Source: Pseudolactococcus sp041800635 (GTDB taxonomy: Bacteria; Bacillota; Bacilli; Lactobacillales; Streptococcaceae). From it: a stretch of 64,000 nucleotides of DNA. Within the stretch, counting starts at the first letter, position 1; the number at the start of each line of letters is the position of its first letter. The stretch spans positions 2,170,001 through 2,234,000 of the forward strand of contig CP181259.1 in assembly GCA_047833645.1 (NCBI GenBank), in the 5' to 3' direction. Positions 7,545 to 16,162 of the stretch are shown here, piece after piece. Below the pieces are notes generated by a model, which searched no databases, was not told the DNA's origin, and saw nothing but the letters and a program-made list of their open reading frames with translations. Position numbers and translations under genes: made by a program.

Positions 7545-8608
7545 CAGAAGACCTCCTGTCTATCCATGAGGGGGAGGAACTTGTCCTGATCTGTGATGAG
7601 GATGAGGGTCACGCCTTGGCGGTCGAGGTAGGTCAGAATTTCTGAGAAGTCCTCAAATTCTGGTTGGTCGATGAGGACAATTGGCGTGGCTTGCATGAGG
7701 ATGCAGGCGGTTGTGAATCGGCGTTTTTGGCGATGGGATAAGTCAGATAGGCGGGCCTCTTTGACAGCAGTTAAGTGACAAAGCTCGAGAAGGGCATCAG
7801 AAATGCCAGCTTCACGGACACGCTTGACAAAAATCATATCGTCAGGATTGGCCATGATGTAACCGATTTTGCGGCCGCGCTTATCGAGGGCTTGCTGGGT
7901 GATGTCTTCGTAGTAGAAGTCAATCTCGCCTGATGTGGGGCGAAAACCAGCTAGCATATCCGCAAGGGGGAGCTCAGCTGAAGCGGTGATCGCGACTTTT
8001 TCACCTTCGTAAATAGCAAAGGACATCCCGTCAACAAGTTCAGTCACTGAAAGAATTGCTTTGTCAGGATTGATGTGACGGTTGAGGTCAAGCTCAAGTG
8101 TTTGATTCAGCGGTAGGCCTTCAGATAAGTCAATCACGTGATCAAATGGGTCTGGATCAAAATCACCTGCCACAATCAATGTGCCTTCAAAGGCTTCTGG
8201 TAAAAATAAAGGCTCATCTAAGATTAAAATGTCAGTGGGGCAGATTAGGACTTGCGCCAAAGCCAGGACTTGTTTTTGATAGGTCGTCAAGTCTGAAATG
8301 TCAGTGTTAAGGTCATCTGTCAAGTGGTAGGTTTCAGCACTTGCTAGGATGCTTGCCTGCATGTTCGCGAAAGGGACGGCGTTGTTTTCGAGGTTAAAGG
8401 CAAGATTTTCGGCGACGGTGCCTGGCACGAAGTTGTCGTCTAGCGTTTGGAAGAGGCGATCAAACTGATATTTGGGGAGTTTGGCGGCTATTTTGTTGAG
8501 GTGGGTCGTTTTGCCGCTGGCTATGGGGCCTGTGATCAAGAGTTTGTCGCCGGTCTGGATGGCGAGTTGGTCATCTTCTAATGTGACTAAAGTGTGCTTT
8601 GTGTTCAT
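7544..8608 (-). CDS. Shrunken double ABC ATPase of the ECF pair
   Basis: A 354-residue protein that appears to contain two compressed ABC domains, where a normal tandem ATPase has about 500 residues. Domain 1 keeps Walker A GPIASGKT near 27-34 and Walker B LILDEP near 147. Domain 2 (from about residue 185) has no Walker A (ITASAELPLADM where it should be), a weak signature LSDLSHRQK and VLIDQPE as Walker B. It is translationally coupled to EcfT. One degenerate ATP site occurs in other asymmetric ABC exporters and ECF modules. No ribosome site precedes the ATG. An extended -10 lies only 10 nt upstream. Confidence 0.75.
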   Translation of the reverse strand: MNTKHTLVTLEDDQLAIQTGDKLLITGPIASGKTTHLNKIAAKLPKYQFDRLFQTLDDNFVPGTVAENLAFNLENNAVPFANMQASILASAETYHLTDDLNTDISDLTTYQKQVLALAQVLICPTDILILDEPLFLPEAFEGTLIVAGDFDPDPFDHVIDLSEGLPLNQTLELDLNRHINPDKAILSVTELVDGMSFAIYEGEKVAITASAELPLADMLAGFRPTSGEIDFYYEDITQQALDKRGRKIGYIMANPDDMIFVKRVREAGISDALLELCHLTAVKEARLSDLSHRQKRRFTTACILMQATPIVLIDQPEFEDFSEILTYLDRQGVTLILITDQDKFLPLMDRQEVF

Positions 8609-8624
8609 TATAGTTTCTATTCTA
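8609..8624 (-). promoter_or_regulatory. Extended -10 directly before the ECF ATPase start
   Basis: Minus-strand TGGTAGAAT with the hexamer at 8624-8619, 10 nt before the ATG and with no ribosome site between. A transcript would be nearly leaderless. Confidence 0.45.
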
Positions 8625-8642
8625 CCAAAAAAGGAGAAAAAT

Positions 8643-8651
8643 TGATATAAT
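8643..8651 (+). promoter_or_regulatory. Extended -10 directly before udk
   Basis: TTGATATAAT with the hexamer TATAAT at 8646-8651. The first ATG of udk is only 7 nt further on, so the mRNA would start at or next to the start codon. Confidence 0.55.
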
Positions 8652-8658
8652 AGAGGTT

Positions 8659-9288
8659 ATGATGAAAAAACCAATGATAATTGGTGTGACAGGAGGGTCT
8701 GCTTCGGGCAAGACTTCTGTTAGCCAAGCCATACTGACTAACTTTTCGAATGAGCAAATCGCTTTGATTGAGCACGATTCTTACTATAAGGACCAAAGTC
8801 ATCTGGACTTTGAGGATCGCTTGAAGACCAACTATGACCATCCTTTGGCATATGATACAACTTATTTGATCAGCCAGCTTGAGGAGCTTCAGGCGGGGAA
8901 AGAGGTCGCGATTCCGATTTATGATTATACCAATCATACTCGCAGTAAGGAAACTTACTGTCAAAAACCGGTCGATGTGATCATCGTCGAAGGGATTTTG
9001 GTCCTAGAAGATGAACGCTTGCGTGATATGATGGCCATTAAAATCTTTGTGGACACAGATGATGATGTGCGGATTATTCGTCGGATTAAGCGGGATATGT
9101 CAGAACGCGGGCGGAGTTTAGATAGCATTATCACCCAATATCTGGGGGCGGTTAAACCCATGTACCATGAATTTATTGAGCCAACCAAGCGTTATGCGGA
9201 CCTGATTATTCCGGAAGGCATCAGCAATTTAGTTGGTCTGGATATCATTAATACGAAGATTGCGTCAATTTTGGAAGAAAATCAGTAA
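8659..9288 (+). CDS. udk: Uridine kinase
   Basis: A 209-residue enzyme that phosphorylates uridine and cytidine in pyrimidine salvage. The P-loop GGSASGKT lies at about residues 11-18, the substrate-loop HDSYYKDQ near 39-46, YDHPLAYD near 60, and the RRIKRDMSERGRS lid segment near 139-151. The length matches Udk of Bacillus and lactococci. Two tandem ATG codons open the gene close behind an extended -10. The next promoter (pta) begins right at its stop codon. Confidence 0.95.
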   Translation: MMKKPMIIGVTGGSASGKTSVSQAILTNFSNEQIALIEHDSYYKDQSHLDFEDRLKTNYDHPLAYDTTYLISQLEELQAGKEVAIPIYDYTNHTRSKETYCQKPVDVIIVEGILVLEDERLRDMMAIKIFVDTDDDVRIIRRIKRDMSERGRSLDSIITQYLGAVKPMYHEFIEPTKRYADLIIPEGISNLVGLDIINTKIASILEENQ

Positions 9289-9325
9289 GAAAACGTTTAC
9301 AAATCTTTGTGAATTATGCTATAAT
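9288..9325 (+). promoter_or_regulatory. pta promoter with overlapping cre-like site
   Basis: -35 TTTACA (9296-9301), an 18-bp spacer and an extended -10 TGCTATAAT (hexamer 9320-9325). The -35 is overlapped by AGAAAACGTTTACA (9288-9301), which differs at one position from the CcpA operator pattern TGWAARCGYTWNCW. Carbon-catabolite control of pta is therefore likely. ccpA itself lies at 27700. Confidence 0.65.
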
Positions 9326-9362
9326 GTGTCGGTAAACTAAATTAAGTAAGGATGAAAGATAG

Positions 9363-10346
9363 ATGAAAAACGATTTGTTTGACGGACTCAAAGCGAAAAT
9401 TGCAGGGAAAAATTTAAAGATAGTTTTTCCGGAAGGGATTGAGCCGCGTATCATTGGTGCGGCTTACCGTTTGCAAGCTGAAGAACTTGTAACGCCAATT
9501 CTCTTGGGCAGTGTCGAAGAAATTTCAGCGACATTACGCGCACGCGGCTTGCAGTCGTCACTTTTTACGATTATCGACCCAGCAGACTATGATCACTTTG
9601 ATGAGATGGTCGAATCTTTTGTGGCACGTCGTGCGGGTAAAGTGACGGAGGAGCAGGCACGTGATATTTTACTAGATGTCAACTATTTTGGGACGATGCT
9701 AGTCTACATGGGCTTAGCTGATGGCTTGGTATCAGGTGCAGTTCACTCGACTGCTGATACGGTTCGACCAGCACTTCAGATCATTAAAACGAAACCAGGC
9801 GTGTCACGAACATCAGGCGCTTTCTTAATGGTGCGTGCTTATGGGAAAGAAAAATATATTTTCAGTGACTGTGCCATTAACATCAAGCCAGGTGCACAAG
9901 AATTGGCAGAAATTGCCATTGATTCAGCAGCGACGGCGACCTTGTTTGACATCGAACCACGCGTGGCCATGCTCAGCTTTTCTACCAATGGTTCTGGTGC
10001 TTCAGAAGACGTGACGAAAGTGGTTGAGGCAACTCAAATCGCCAAAGATTTGCGACCAGACCTTAAAATTGATGGTGAAATGCAATTTGATGCAGCCTTT
10101 GTTCCAGAAGTGGGTCGCTTGAAATTCCCAGATTCTCAGGTTGCCGGGAATGCCAGTGTCTTTGTATTCCCTGATTTACAATCAGGGAATATCGGTTATA
10201 AAATTGCCCAACGTATCGGGAATTTTGAGGCCATTGGTCCCATTCTTCAAGGCTTGAACAAGCCAGTCTCTGACTTGTCACGTGGCTCAAATGAAGAAGA
10301 TATCTATAAATTATCGATCATCACAGCTGCCCAAGCTTTGATGTAA
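9363..10346 (+). CDS. pta: Phosphate acetyltransferase
   Basis: A 327-residue single-domain Pta that converts acetyl-CoA to acetyl phosphate in the mixed-acid pathway. Family landmarks are KIVFPEGIEPRI near residue 19, the central GLVSGAVHSTADTVRPAL near 120-137, and FSTNGSGASEDV near 206. The length is that of the short Gram-positive class. ATG is preceded by AAGGA with a slightly long spacer. It is monocistronic between its own promoter and the terminator at 10357-10405. Confidence 0.95.
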   Translation: MKNDLFDGLKAKIAGKNLKIVFPEGIEPRIIGAAYRLQAEELVTPILLGSVEEISATLRARGLQSSLFTIIDPADYDHFDEMVESFVARRAGKVTEEQARDILLDVNYFGTMLVYMGLADGLVSGAVHSTADTVRPALQIIKTKPGVSRTSGAFLMVRAYGKEKYIFSDCAINIKPGAQELAEIAIDSAATATLFDIEPRVAMLSFSTNGSGASEDVTKVVEATQIAKDLRPDLKIDGEMQFDAAFVPEVGRLKFPDSQVAGNASVFVFPDLQSGNIGYKIAQRIGNFEAIGPILQGLNKPVSDLSRGSNEEDIYKLSIITAAQALM

Positions 10347-10356
10347 GGTAATCCAA

Positions 10357-10405
10357 AAAAAGTCTACAAGCACTGGACCATGTGTCCGAGGCTTGTAGAC
10401 TTTTT
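10357..10405. terminator. Bidirectional terminator between pta and the HAD gene
   Basis: 15-bp arms (10357-10371 and 10391-10405) with A/T runs at both ends. It serves both convergent genes. Confidence 0.9.
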
Positions 10406-10429
10406 GTTTTAAGGTAGAAAGGTCCGAGA

Positions 10430-11218
10430 TTATAGCCATCCCCAATGTTTAAAGGCATTGACGATACCGTGGTCTGTATTTGCCGTTGAGACAAAGTCAG
10501 CGATGGCTTTGAGGTCGTCGATGGCGTTGCCCATGGCAGTTGCGTGGTCAACGGATTTCAAGAGGTGGAGGTCATTGGGACCATCGCCAAAACCGTAAGT
10601 TTGGCCTGTAAAGCCTAATAACTCAACGACTTTTTTGATACCGGTACCCTTGTTGGATCCGGCATTAATGATGTCGATCGAGTAGGGTGTGTTCTTGAAA
10701 TAATTGAATTCAGGGACTAACGTTTGATAGTAGGCGACGTCAGAAACTTGATCCGTGAAGACGAGGAGCATGTTGATTTCATCGGTCAGGTAGCGCGTGT
10801 CGTTGACGGTTGGCAGGGGAGCGTCCGTATAGCCATAGGCATGCTTAACGAGATCGGTCATCTCAGAAACCCAATAGCTGTCCTTGTCATAAAAAGCAAG
10901 GGCTTGATCTTTAGCATCTGCTAGTGTTTTCAGCTTCTCGATACTAGCCACCGCCATTGGCTCATGGTAGATCGTTTCGCCTTCGACGATGATGAATTGG
11001 CCGTTCATGGCAACCGCACTGGTGATGCCAGACTGGGCCATGAGCCCCTCAAGTTCAAAATGCCCACGTCCTGTGGCGATGACGGGCAAAATACCGTTGT
11101 CGCGGATATGGTGGAGGGCTTGGATGACCTCTTCGTCAAGTTGGCTCTGTTGGTTCAACAGCGTGCCATCCAGATCGAAAAAAGCCATAGCATGATATGT
11201 CTTGTTTATATTTTCCAT
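10430..11218 (-). CDS. Cof-type HAD-IIB phosphatase
   Basis: 262 residues from the ATG at 11218. A longer frame upstream is low-complexity and crosses the ftsK promoter, so it was not used. The nucleophile motif FFDLDGTLL lies near residues 13-21, motif II TGRG near 53, the cap domain in the middle, and FGDGPNDLHLL near 206-216 supplies the metal-binding aspartates. Cof proteins dephosphorylate sugar phosphates, FMN or related compounds. The ATG lies 6 nt behind a minus-strand extended -10 with no ribosome site, so the message may be leaderless. Confidence 0.88.
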   Translation of the reverse strand: MENINKTYHAMAFFDLDGTLLNQQSQLDEEVIQALHHIRDNGILPVIATGRGHFELEGLMAQSGITSAVAMNGQFIIVEGETIYHEPMAVASIEKLKTLADAKDQALAFYDKDSYWVSEMTDLVKHAYGYTDAPLPTVNDTRYLTDEINMLLVFTDQVSDVAYYQTLVPEFNYFKNTPYSIDIINAGSNKGTGIKKVVELLGFTGQTYGFGDGPNDLHLLKSVDHATAMGNAIDDLKAIADFVSTANTDHGIVNAFKHWGWL

Positions 11219-11257
11219 AAGAATAGTATACCAAATTATGGTATAATTATAGTAACT
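11219..11257. promoter_or_regulatory. Divergent, near-leaderless promoters of the HAD gene and ftsK
   Basis: Minus strand: TGGTATACT, hexamer 11230-11225, 6 nt before the HAD ATG. Plus strand: TGGTATAAT, hexamer 11242-11247, 10 nt before the ftsK ATG. Neither gene has a recognisable ribosome site. Confidence 0.6.
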
Positions 11258-13615
11258 ATGGCTAAAAAAACTCAGAAAAAAACACCTAAAAATAGAAAAA
11301 TATCCAAAAAAGCGCAGGCTGAACAAGCAGAAAAACGGAAACTCGTGGCCCTGTTTGTTGCCTTATTTTTGCTGATCTTCGCAGCAACACGTCTCGGTAT
11401 GGTCGGCATTTCGCTCTATAACTTGATCCGCATCGCCGTCGGCAGCCTGGCCTATCCCGTCATTATCGCCGGCATCTTCATGATCATCCTACCCATCTTC
11501 AAAAAAGAATTTTCAGCCGCCCACCGCAACTCTGTCATCGGTCTGATTTTAATCTTTTTGGCCATGGTGCTAGGCTTTCAGGCACATTTTGATCAAGTGA
11601 TCGGCACCAACCACACCTGGACTCTGGTTTCTAGTCAGCTTCTTAAACTGAAAGTGACTGAGTTTGTGGGCGCGGGGATGCTGGGACATGCTATCTATTC
11701 TCCTTTGAAACTCCTTTTTTCAGTCATCGGCGTTTATTTGATTGCGGGCTTGTTATTCCTACCAGGTTTGTACTACTTGTCGCCACAATTTTGGCAGACT
11801 ATTTTTGCCAAACTGAAAGCCAGTTCAGCAGATCGGCAAGCCAAACGTCAGTCTGAAAAATTGAAGCGTCAGGAAGCACGTGAAGCCGCAGCCCTCGCCG
11901 CTGTGGCAGCCGCGCCACTTGAAACAGCAAGTCTTAATCCGGAAGAACTAAAAGCGCCGAGTGATTATGATGTGTTGCCTTACAGAGAACCTGAAATCGT
12001 CATGCCTGACTACGAGCCAGAAACGGGTGAAATTTTGACGCCAGAAATTGCTACTGCTGATGTGACACAAACAGATGAAACAGACGATAATCTGCCTATT
12101 GATTTTGCAGCAACACCAGAAATGTCACGCTACCAATTGCCAGATGCGTCCTTGCTTGCTCCAACACCCATCAAAAATCAGGCCAATGAACGTAAAAATG
12201 TTCAACATAATATTAAAATCCTTGAAACAACCTTTAAAAGTTTTGGCATTCAAGCCACAGTTGAATCGGCTGTCGTTGGGCCATCCGTTTCAAAATATGA
12301 AATCAAACCAGCCACCGGTGTAAAAGTCAGTCGTATTTTGAATCTCCAAGACGACTTAGCCCTAGCCTTAGCTGCAAAAGATGTCAGAATCGAAGCGCCA
12401 ATCCCTGGTAAATCAGTCGTCGGCATTGAAATTCCCAACTCTGAAGTCGCCATGGTTGGCTTCCGTGAGATGTGGGAAAATGCCCAGACTAACCCAGAAG
12501 ACCTCTTAGAAGTCCCACTTGGGAAAGCAGTTGACGGCTCGATTAAAACTTTCAACCTCGCCAAAATGCCTCATATCTTAGTTGCAGGCTCAACAGGTTC
12601 TGGTAAATCAGTCGCGGTTAATGGCATTATTACCAGTATCCTGATGAAAGCTCTTCCGAGCCAGGTTAAGTTTCTCATGGTTGACCCTAAAATGGTCGAG
12701 TTGGATGTTTATAACGATATTCCCCATCTCCTCATTCCGGTCGTTACCAACCCACGTAAGGCAGCAAGAGCCTTGCAAAAGGTCGTGGACGAAATGGAAA
12801 ATCGCTATGAACTTTTCCGTCGTGTCGGTTCGCGTAATATCGAAGGCTACAACGCTAAAGTCGAAAAATTCAACGCTGAAAATCAGGAAAAACAGCAAAC
12901 CTTACCACTCATTGTCGTTATCGTGGATGAGTTGGCCGACTTGATGATGGTCGCTTCTAAAGAAGTCGAAGATGCCATTATCCGGATTGGACAAAAAGCG
13001 CGTGCGGCTGGGATTCACATGATCCTTGCGACACAGCGTCCCTCTGTTGATGTCATCAGCGGCTTGATCAAAGCCAACGTCCCAAGTCGTGTTGCCTTTG
13101 CCGTTTCTTCTGGGACCGATTCACGAACGATCATCGACAGTAATGGTGCTGAAAAACTACTCGGCCGCGGTGACATGCTCTTCAAGCCAATTGACGAAAA
13201 TCACCCGATTCGCTTGCAAGGCGCCTTCCTCTCTGATGATGATGTGGCAAGCGTCGTTGATTTCATCAAAAACCAGGCCAGTGCAGAGTATGACGAAACC
13301 TTTGACCCAGGTGAAGTCGCAGAAGATGATGCGAGAACCTTTGACAGCAGCGGCGGTGCTAGTGCCACCGACTCTGGCGACCCTCTTTTTGAGCAAGCCA
13401 AACAGCTCGTTATCGAAAGTCAAAAAGCCTCAGCCTCTATGCTGCAACGTCGCTTATCGACAGGCTTTAACAGAGCCACCCGCATCATGGAAGAGCTAGA
13501 AGCAGCCGGCATCATTACACCCGCTGAAGGAACGAAACCACGTAAAGTTTTAGTTGCCCATCTGGAAGAGCCTACGGCTGATTCGGAAAATGGAGGTAAT
13601 CATGACAGTATTTGA
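11258..13615 (+). CDS. ftsK: FtsK/SpoIIIE DNA translocase
   Basis: 785 residues from the ATG at 11258; the open frame further upstream is antisense to the HAD gene. A basic N-terminus is followed by four TM segments (about residues 30-180), a linker rich in Glu, Ala and Pro, and a RecA-like motor with Walker A GSTGSGKS near 450 and Walker B IVVIVDELADL near 552. A C-terminal gamma winged-helix domain includes STGFNRATRIME. It pumps chromosome DNA through the closing septum during division. The 3' end overlaps holA. Confidence 0.92.
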   Translation: MAKKTQKKTPKNRKISKKAQAEQAEKRKLVALFVALFLLIFAATRLGMVGISLYNLIRIAVGSLAYPVIIAGIFMIILPIFKKEFSAAHRNSVIGLILIFLAMVLGFQAHFDQVIGTNHTWTLVSSQLLKLKVTEFVGAGMLGHAIYSPLKLLFSVIGVYLIAGLLFLPGLYYLSPQFWQTIFAKLKASSADRQAKRQSEKLKRQEAREAAALAAVAAAPLETASLNPEELKAPSDYDVLPYREPEIVMPDYEPETGEILTPEIATADVTQTDETDDNLPIDFAATPEMSRYQLPDASLLAPTPIKNQANERKNVQHNIKILETTFKSFGIQATVESAVVGPSVSKYEIKPATGVKVSRILNLQDDLALALAAKDVRIEAPIPGKSVVGIEIPNSEVAMVGFREMWENAQTNPEDLLEVPLGKAVDGSIKTFNLAKMPHILVAGSTGSGKSVAVNGIITSILMKALPSQVKFLMVDPKMVELDVYNDIPHLLIPVVTNPRKAARALQKVVDEMENRYELFRRVGSRNIEGYNAKVEKFNAENQEKQQTLPLIVVIVDELADLMMVASKEVEDAIIRIGQKARAAGIHMILATQRPSVDVISGLIKANVPSRVAFAVSSGTDSRTIIDSNGAEKLLGRGDMLFKPIDENHPIRLQGAFLSDDDVASVVDFIKNQASAEYDETFDPGEVAEDDARTFDSSGGASATDSGDPLFEQAKQLVIESQKASASMLQRRLSTGFNRATRIMEELEAAGIITPAEGTKPRKVLVAHLEEPTADSENGGNHDSI

Positions 13616-14603
13616 TGAGCTATCTCGAGTATCAGCAGAGAACCTGCCTCAATTCACTGTGATTTCAGGGGAAAATGACGATATCATTTCTGAGTTGAAG
13701 ATACAGATCTTCCAGAAAGTCGGCTTTGACCCATCTGACTTATCTCAGGCCTATTTCGACATGACCGAGTCTGATCCCAATCTAGCCCTCGAAGAATTAG
13801 AAAGCCTCCCCTTTTTTGGGGACGGCATGCTTGTCGTCCTTGAAAATCTTTGGGATTTGACGACTGCTAAAAAATCAGTCTTGACAGAAAAGCAGTTAAC
13901 CCGTTTGGAAAGTTTTCTGGATAATCCACTTGAGACAACCAAGGTCATCTTTATCTTTCATGGTAAGTTGGACGGTAAACGTCGGATTGTTAAGAAACTC
14001 AAAAAACTCGCTTTTGACTTGGAAGCAACCGATCTGAAGTTAAATGATTTGACCAAGTATTTTGTAACGGATTCAGGTTTGCAACCTAATATCATCAATT
14101 TAATCATTGAAAAGTCAAATGCTAACTTTTCCATCATCAGACAGAATATCGAGATGGTCAAAACTTATGCGGATGGGAGAGCAATCACGCCTGACGATGT
14201 CCAAGCAGCAGTTCCCAAATCCCTATCTGACAACATTTTCGACCTGACGGATTTGATCTTGAAATCGAAATTAGTCGAAGCCAGAGCCTTGGTTGCTGAT
14301 CTGGTGTTGCAGGGAGAAGATGAGATTAAGTTGCTGGCGATTTTGACCACTAATTTTCGGCTGTATTTTCAAATCAAACTTTTGCTGGATAAGCACTATA
14401 CTGACCGCCAGCTGGTTGAGTTTTTGAAAATCAATCCTTTTCGTTTGAAATTTTTGGTTGTGCCAGCGCGTGCCAGAAGTAAGGTATTTTTGGCTCAAGC
14501 CTTGCGACAGTTGATTGATACCGACTTCAAAATCAAGTCAGGTCAAGCCGATAAGAAATTTCTTTTGGATATGGCCCTGATTCGTTTAGCAGGTATAAAA
14601 TAA
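13602..14603 (+). CDS. holA: DNA polymerase III delta subunit
   Basis: 333 residues from the ATG at 13602, which has GGAGG just upstream and overlaps the ftsK end by 14 bp. The sequence runs like HolA: an N-terminal AAA+-like domain without a P-loop, then FIFHGKLDGKRRIVKKLKK near 115-133, and a helical collar domain ending FLLDMALIRLAG. It opens the beta clamp within the clamp loader. Translational coupling to ftsK is likely, and a terminator follows. Confidence 0.88.
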   Translation: MTVFDELSRVSAENLPQFTVISGENDDIISELKIQIFQKVGFDPSDLSQAYFDMTESDPNLALEELESLPFFGDGMLVVLENLWDLTTAKKSVLTEKQLTRLESFLDNPLETTKVIFIFHGKLDGKRRIVKKLKKLAFDLEATDLKLNDLTKYFVTDSGLQPNIINLIIEKSNANFSIIRQNIEMVKTYADGRAITPDDVQAAVPKSLSDNIFDLTDLILKSKLVEARALVADLVLQGEDEIKLLAILTTNFRLYFQIKLLLDKHYTDRQLVEFLKINPFRLKFLVVPARARSKVFLAQALRQLIDTDFKIKSGQADKKFLLDMALIRLAGIK

Positions 14604-14608
14604 GCTAG

Positions 14609-14645
14609 ATGCCGTGATGCCAAATAAGCGTCACGGTATTTTGTT
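14609..14645 (+). terminator. Terminator of ftsK-holA
   Basis: Arms ATGCCGTGA/TCACGGTAT followed by TTTGTTTGG. Confidence 0.65.
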
Positions 14646-14760
14646 TGGCAAAAGGGTGGACTAGACCATTTCTTTGTTAAAAGCTACTCAAACATGATAC
14701 AATGGACTGGAAGTTATCTCTATTTTGAGGATAAATGACACAGAAAAGGAAGAGCTACAG

Positions 14761-15906
14761 ATGACCATTTCAGCAGACCACTATGACGAACTCGTTACCA
14801 TCCGCCATCATATTCATGAAAATCCTGAGTTATCAGGTCAGGAATTTGAAACGACGGCCTATCTTAAAGCCTATCTGGAGGGCTTAAATATTGAGATTTT
14901 AGAGACAGGTCTCAAAACGGGGTTGGTGGCTCAAGTTGGTCAGGGAGAGACCGTGATTGCTTTGCGTGCAGATATTGATGCGCTCCCGATTTTAGAAAAT
15001 ACTGGCTTATCATTTGCCTCTAAAAATGCTGGTGTCATGCATGCTTGCGGTCACGACCTGCACCAAACAAGTCTGTTAGGCGCTGCTAAAATTTTGAAAC
15101 AGCGTGAAGCTGAGTTAAAGGGTACGGTCAAACTGATCTTTCAACATGCTGAAGAAGCACATTTTGGTGCAAATGAAGTTTTAGATACAGGTATTTTGTC
15201 AGATGTCCAAGCCATCATAGGATACCATAATATGCCGACTTTACCTGTTGGTCAGATTGGGATCCGTGCCAAAGGGGTCATGGCTGCAGTTGATCAATTT
15301 TTCGTGACCGTTACGGGCGTCGGTTCCCATGCAGCCTATCCGCATGAAGGGGTGGATAGTATTGTGGCGACCAGTGCGATTGTATCGAGTTTACAGCAAA
15401 TCGTGTCGCGTAATATGGATCCGCAACGTGCTGTTGTTGTCTCTGTTACACATATGACAGCAGGTAATACATGGAATGTTTTGCCGGATACTGCCATTTT
15501 TGAGGGGACGATTCGGACCTTCAATCAAGCTGATCGGCTACTTGCTAAACAGCGTTTTTATGACATCGTTGAACATGTTGCCAAAGCTTATGGGGTGACA
15601 GCTGAGATTGACTGGATTTTAGGGACTAATGTGACCTATAACGATCCAGAATTGTCTAGCTTTCTATTTGATGAGACAAGTCGTTGGCATGATGATGTCG
15701 TGGTGCCTGAATTGTCAAATGCAGGTGAGGATTTTGCAGCCTACCAAGAGCATATTCCAGGCATTTTTGCCTTCATTGGCAGTAATGCACCAGGAAGTCC
15801 AGGCCTCCATTTTTCAGATATGACAGTTAAAGATGAGACACTTCCTGTTGCTGTTGACTATTATGTGAATAATACCTTTGCTATTTTGGAGAAGTTGGGA
15901 AAATAA
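14761..15906 (+). CDS. M20D-family amidohydrolase
   Basis: 381 residues from ATG 14761, chosen because GGAAGAG lies 8-14 nt upstream; an in-frame TTG 36 nt earlier has no ribosome site. Zinc-ligand motifs: HACGHDLH near 97-104, QHAEEAHFGA near 133, and the dimerisation insert GVGSHAAYPHEGVDS near 185. This family includes N-acetyl-diaminopimelate deacetylase, hippurate hydrolase and aminoacylases. The DapL type would fit the lysine genes in the window, but the sequence does not decide this. Confidence 0.85.
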   Translation: MTISADHYDELVTIRHHIHENPELSGQEFETTAYLKAYLEGLNIEILETGLKTGLVAQVGQGETVIALRADIDALPILENTGLSFASKNAGVMHACGHDLHQTSLLGAAKILKQREAELKGTVKLIFQHAEEAHFGANEVLDTGILSDVQAIIGYHNMPTLPVGQIGIRAKGVMAAVDQFFVTVTGVGSHAAYPHEGVDSIVATSAIVSSLQQIVSRNMDPQRAVVVSVTHMTAGNTWNVLPDTAIFEGTIRTFNQADRLLAKQRFYDIVEHVAKAYGVTAEIDWILGTNVTYNDPELSSFLFDETSRWHDDVVVPELSNAGEDFAAYQEHIPGIFAFIGSNAPGSPGLHFSDMTVKDETLPVAVDYYVNNTFAILEKLGK

Positions 15907-15947
15907 TGAAGAAAATAATCAGGATAAGATAATTATCTTGGGTAATT

Positions 15948-15976
15948 TTGACAAGCAAGCGTAAATTTGTTAAAAT
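15948..15976 (+). promoter_or_regulatory. Promoter of the glycine T-box operon
   Basis: TTGACA (15948-15953), a 17-bp spacer and TAAAAT (15971-15976). Predicted start near 15983. Confidence 0.75.
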
Positions 15977-15982
15977 ATCATA

Positions 15983-16130
15983 AAGCAATGAAACCAAGTG
16001 GCGCGGGTGGAGCTTGAATTGAATATGAGCGCTTGATTGATAAAGTAATCAAGAATTCAGGTGGAACCGCGTCGATAAGGCGTCCTGATACTAGAACACC
16101 ATGTGTTTTTAGTGTCAGGGCGTTTTTTGT
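15983..16130 (+). promoter_or_regulatory. T-box riboswitch (glycyl-tRNA), short leader
   Basis: The T-box bulge AGGTGGAACCGCG is at 16059-16071. It is preceded by a stem III hairpin CTTGATT...AATCAAG and followed by a 12-bp terminator (16081-16092 with 16111-16122) and a T6 run. Only about 75 nt separate the predicted start from the T-box bulge, so Stem I must be abbreviated. A GGC at 16000-16002 is a possible glycine specifier, but I cannot place the specifier loop with confidence. Uncharged tRNA-Gly should favour read-through into the GIY-YIG gene and glyQS. Confidence 0.85.
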
Positions 16131-16162
16131 GTTGATAATGCCAAGAGAAAGGAAGTGATTGT

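Noticed and set aside
10964..11257. Upstream extension of the ftsK open frame (98 codons)
   Set aside because: It is antisense to the HAD gene, crosses the divergent promoter region, and the conserved basic FtsK N-terminus begins at ATG 11258.
11219..11326. N-terminal extension of the HAD protein
   Set aside because: The 36 residues are low-complexity, overlap ftsK, and precede the family's normal N-terminus.
16059..16071. T-box controlling only the GIY-YIG gene
   Set aside because: There is no terminator or promoter between that gene and glyQ, so the T-box must also control glyQS.
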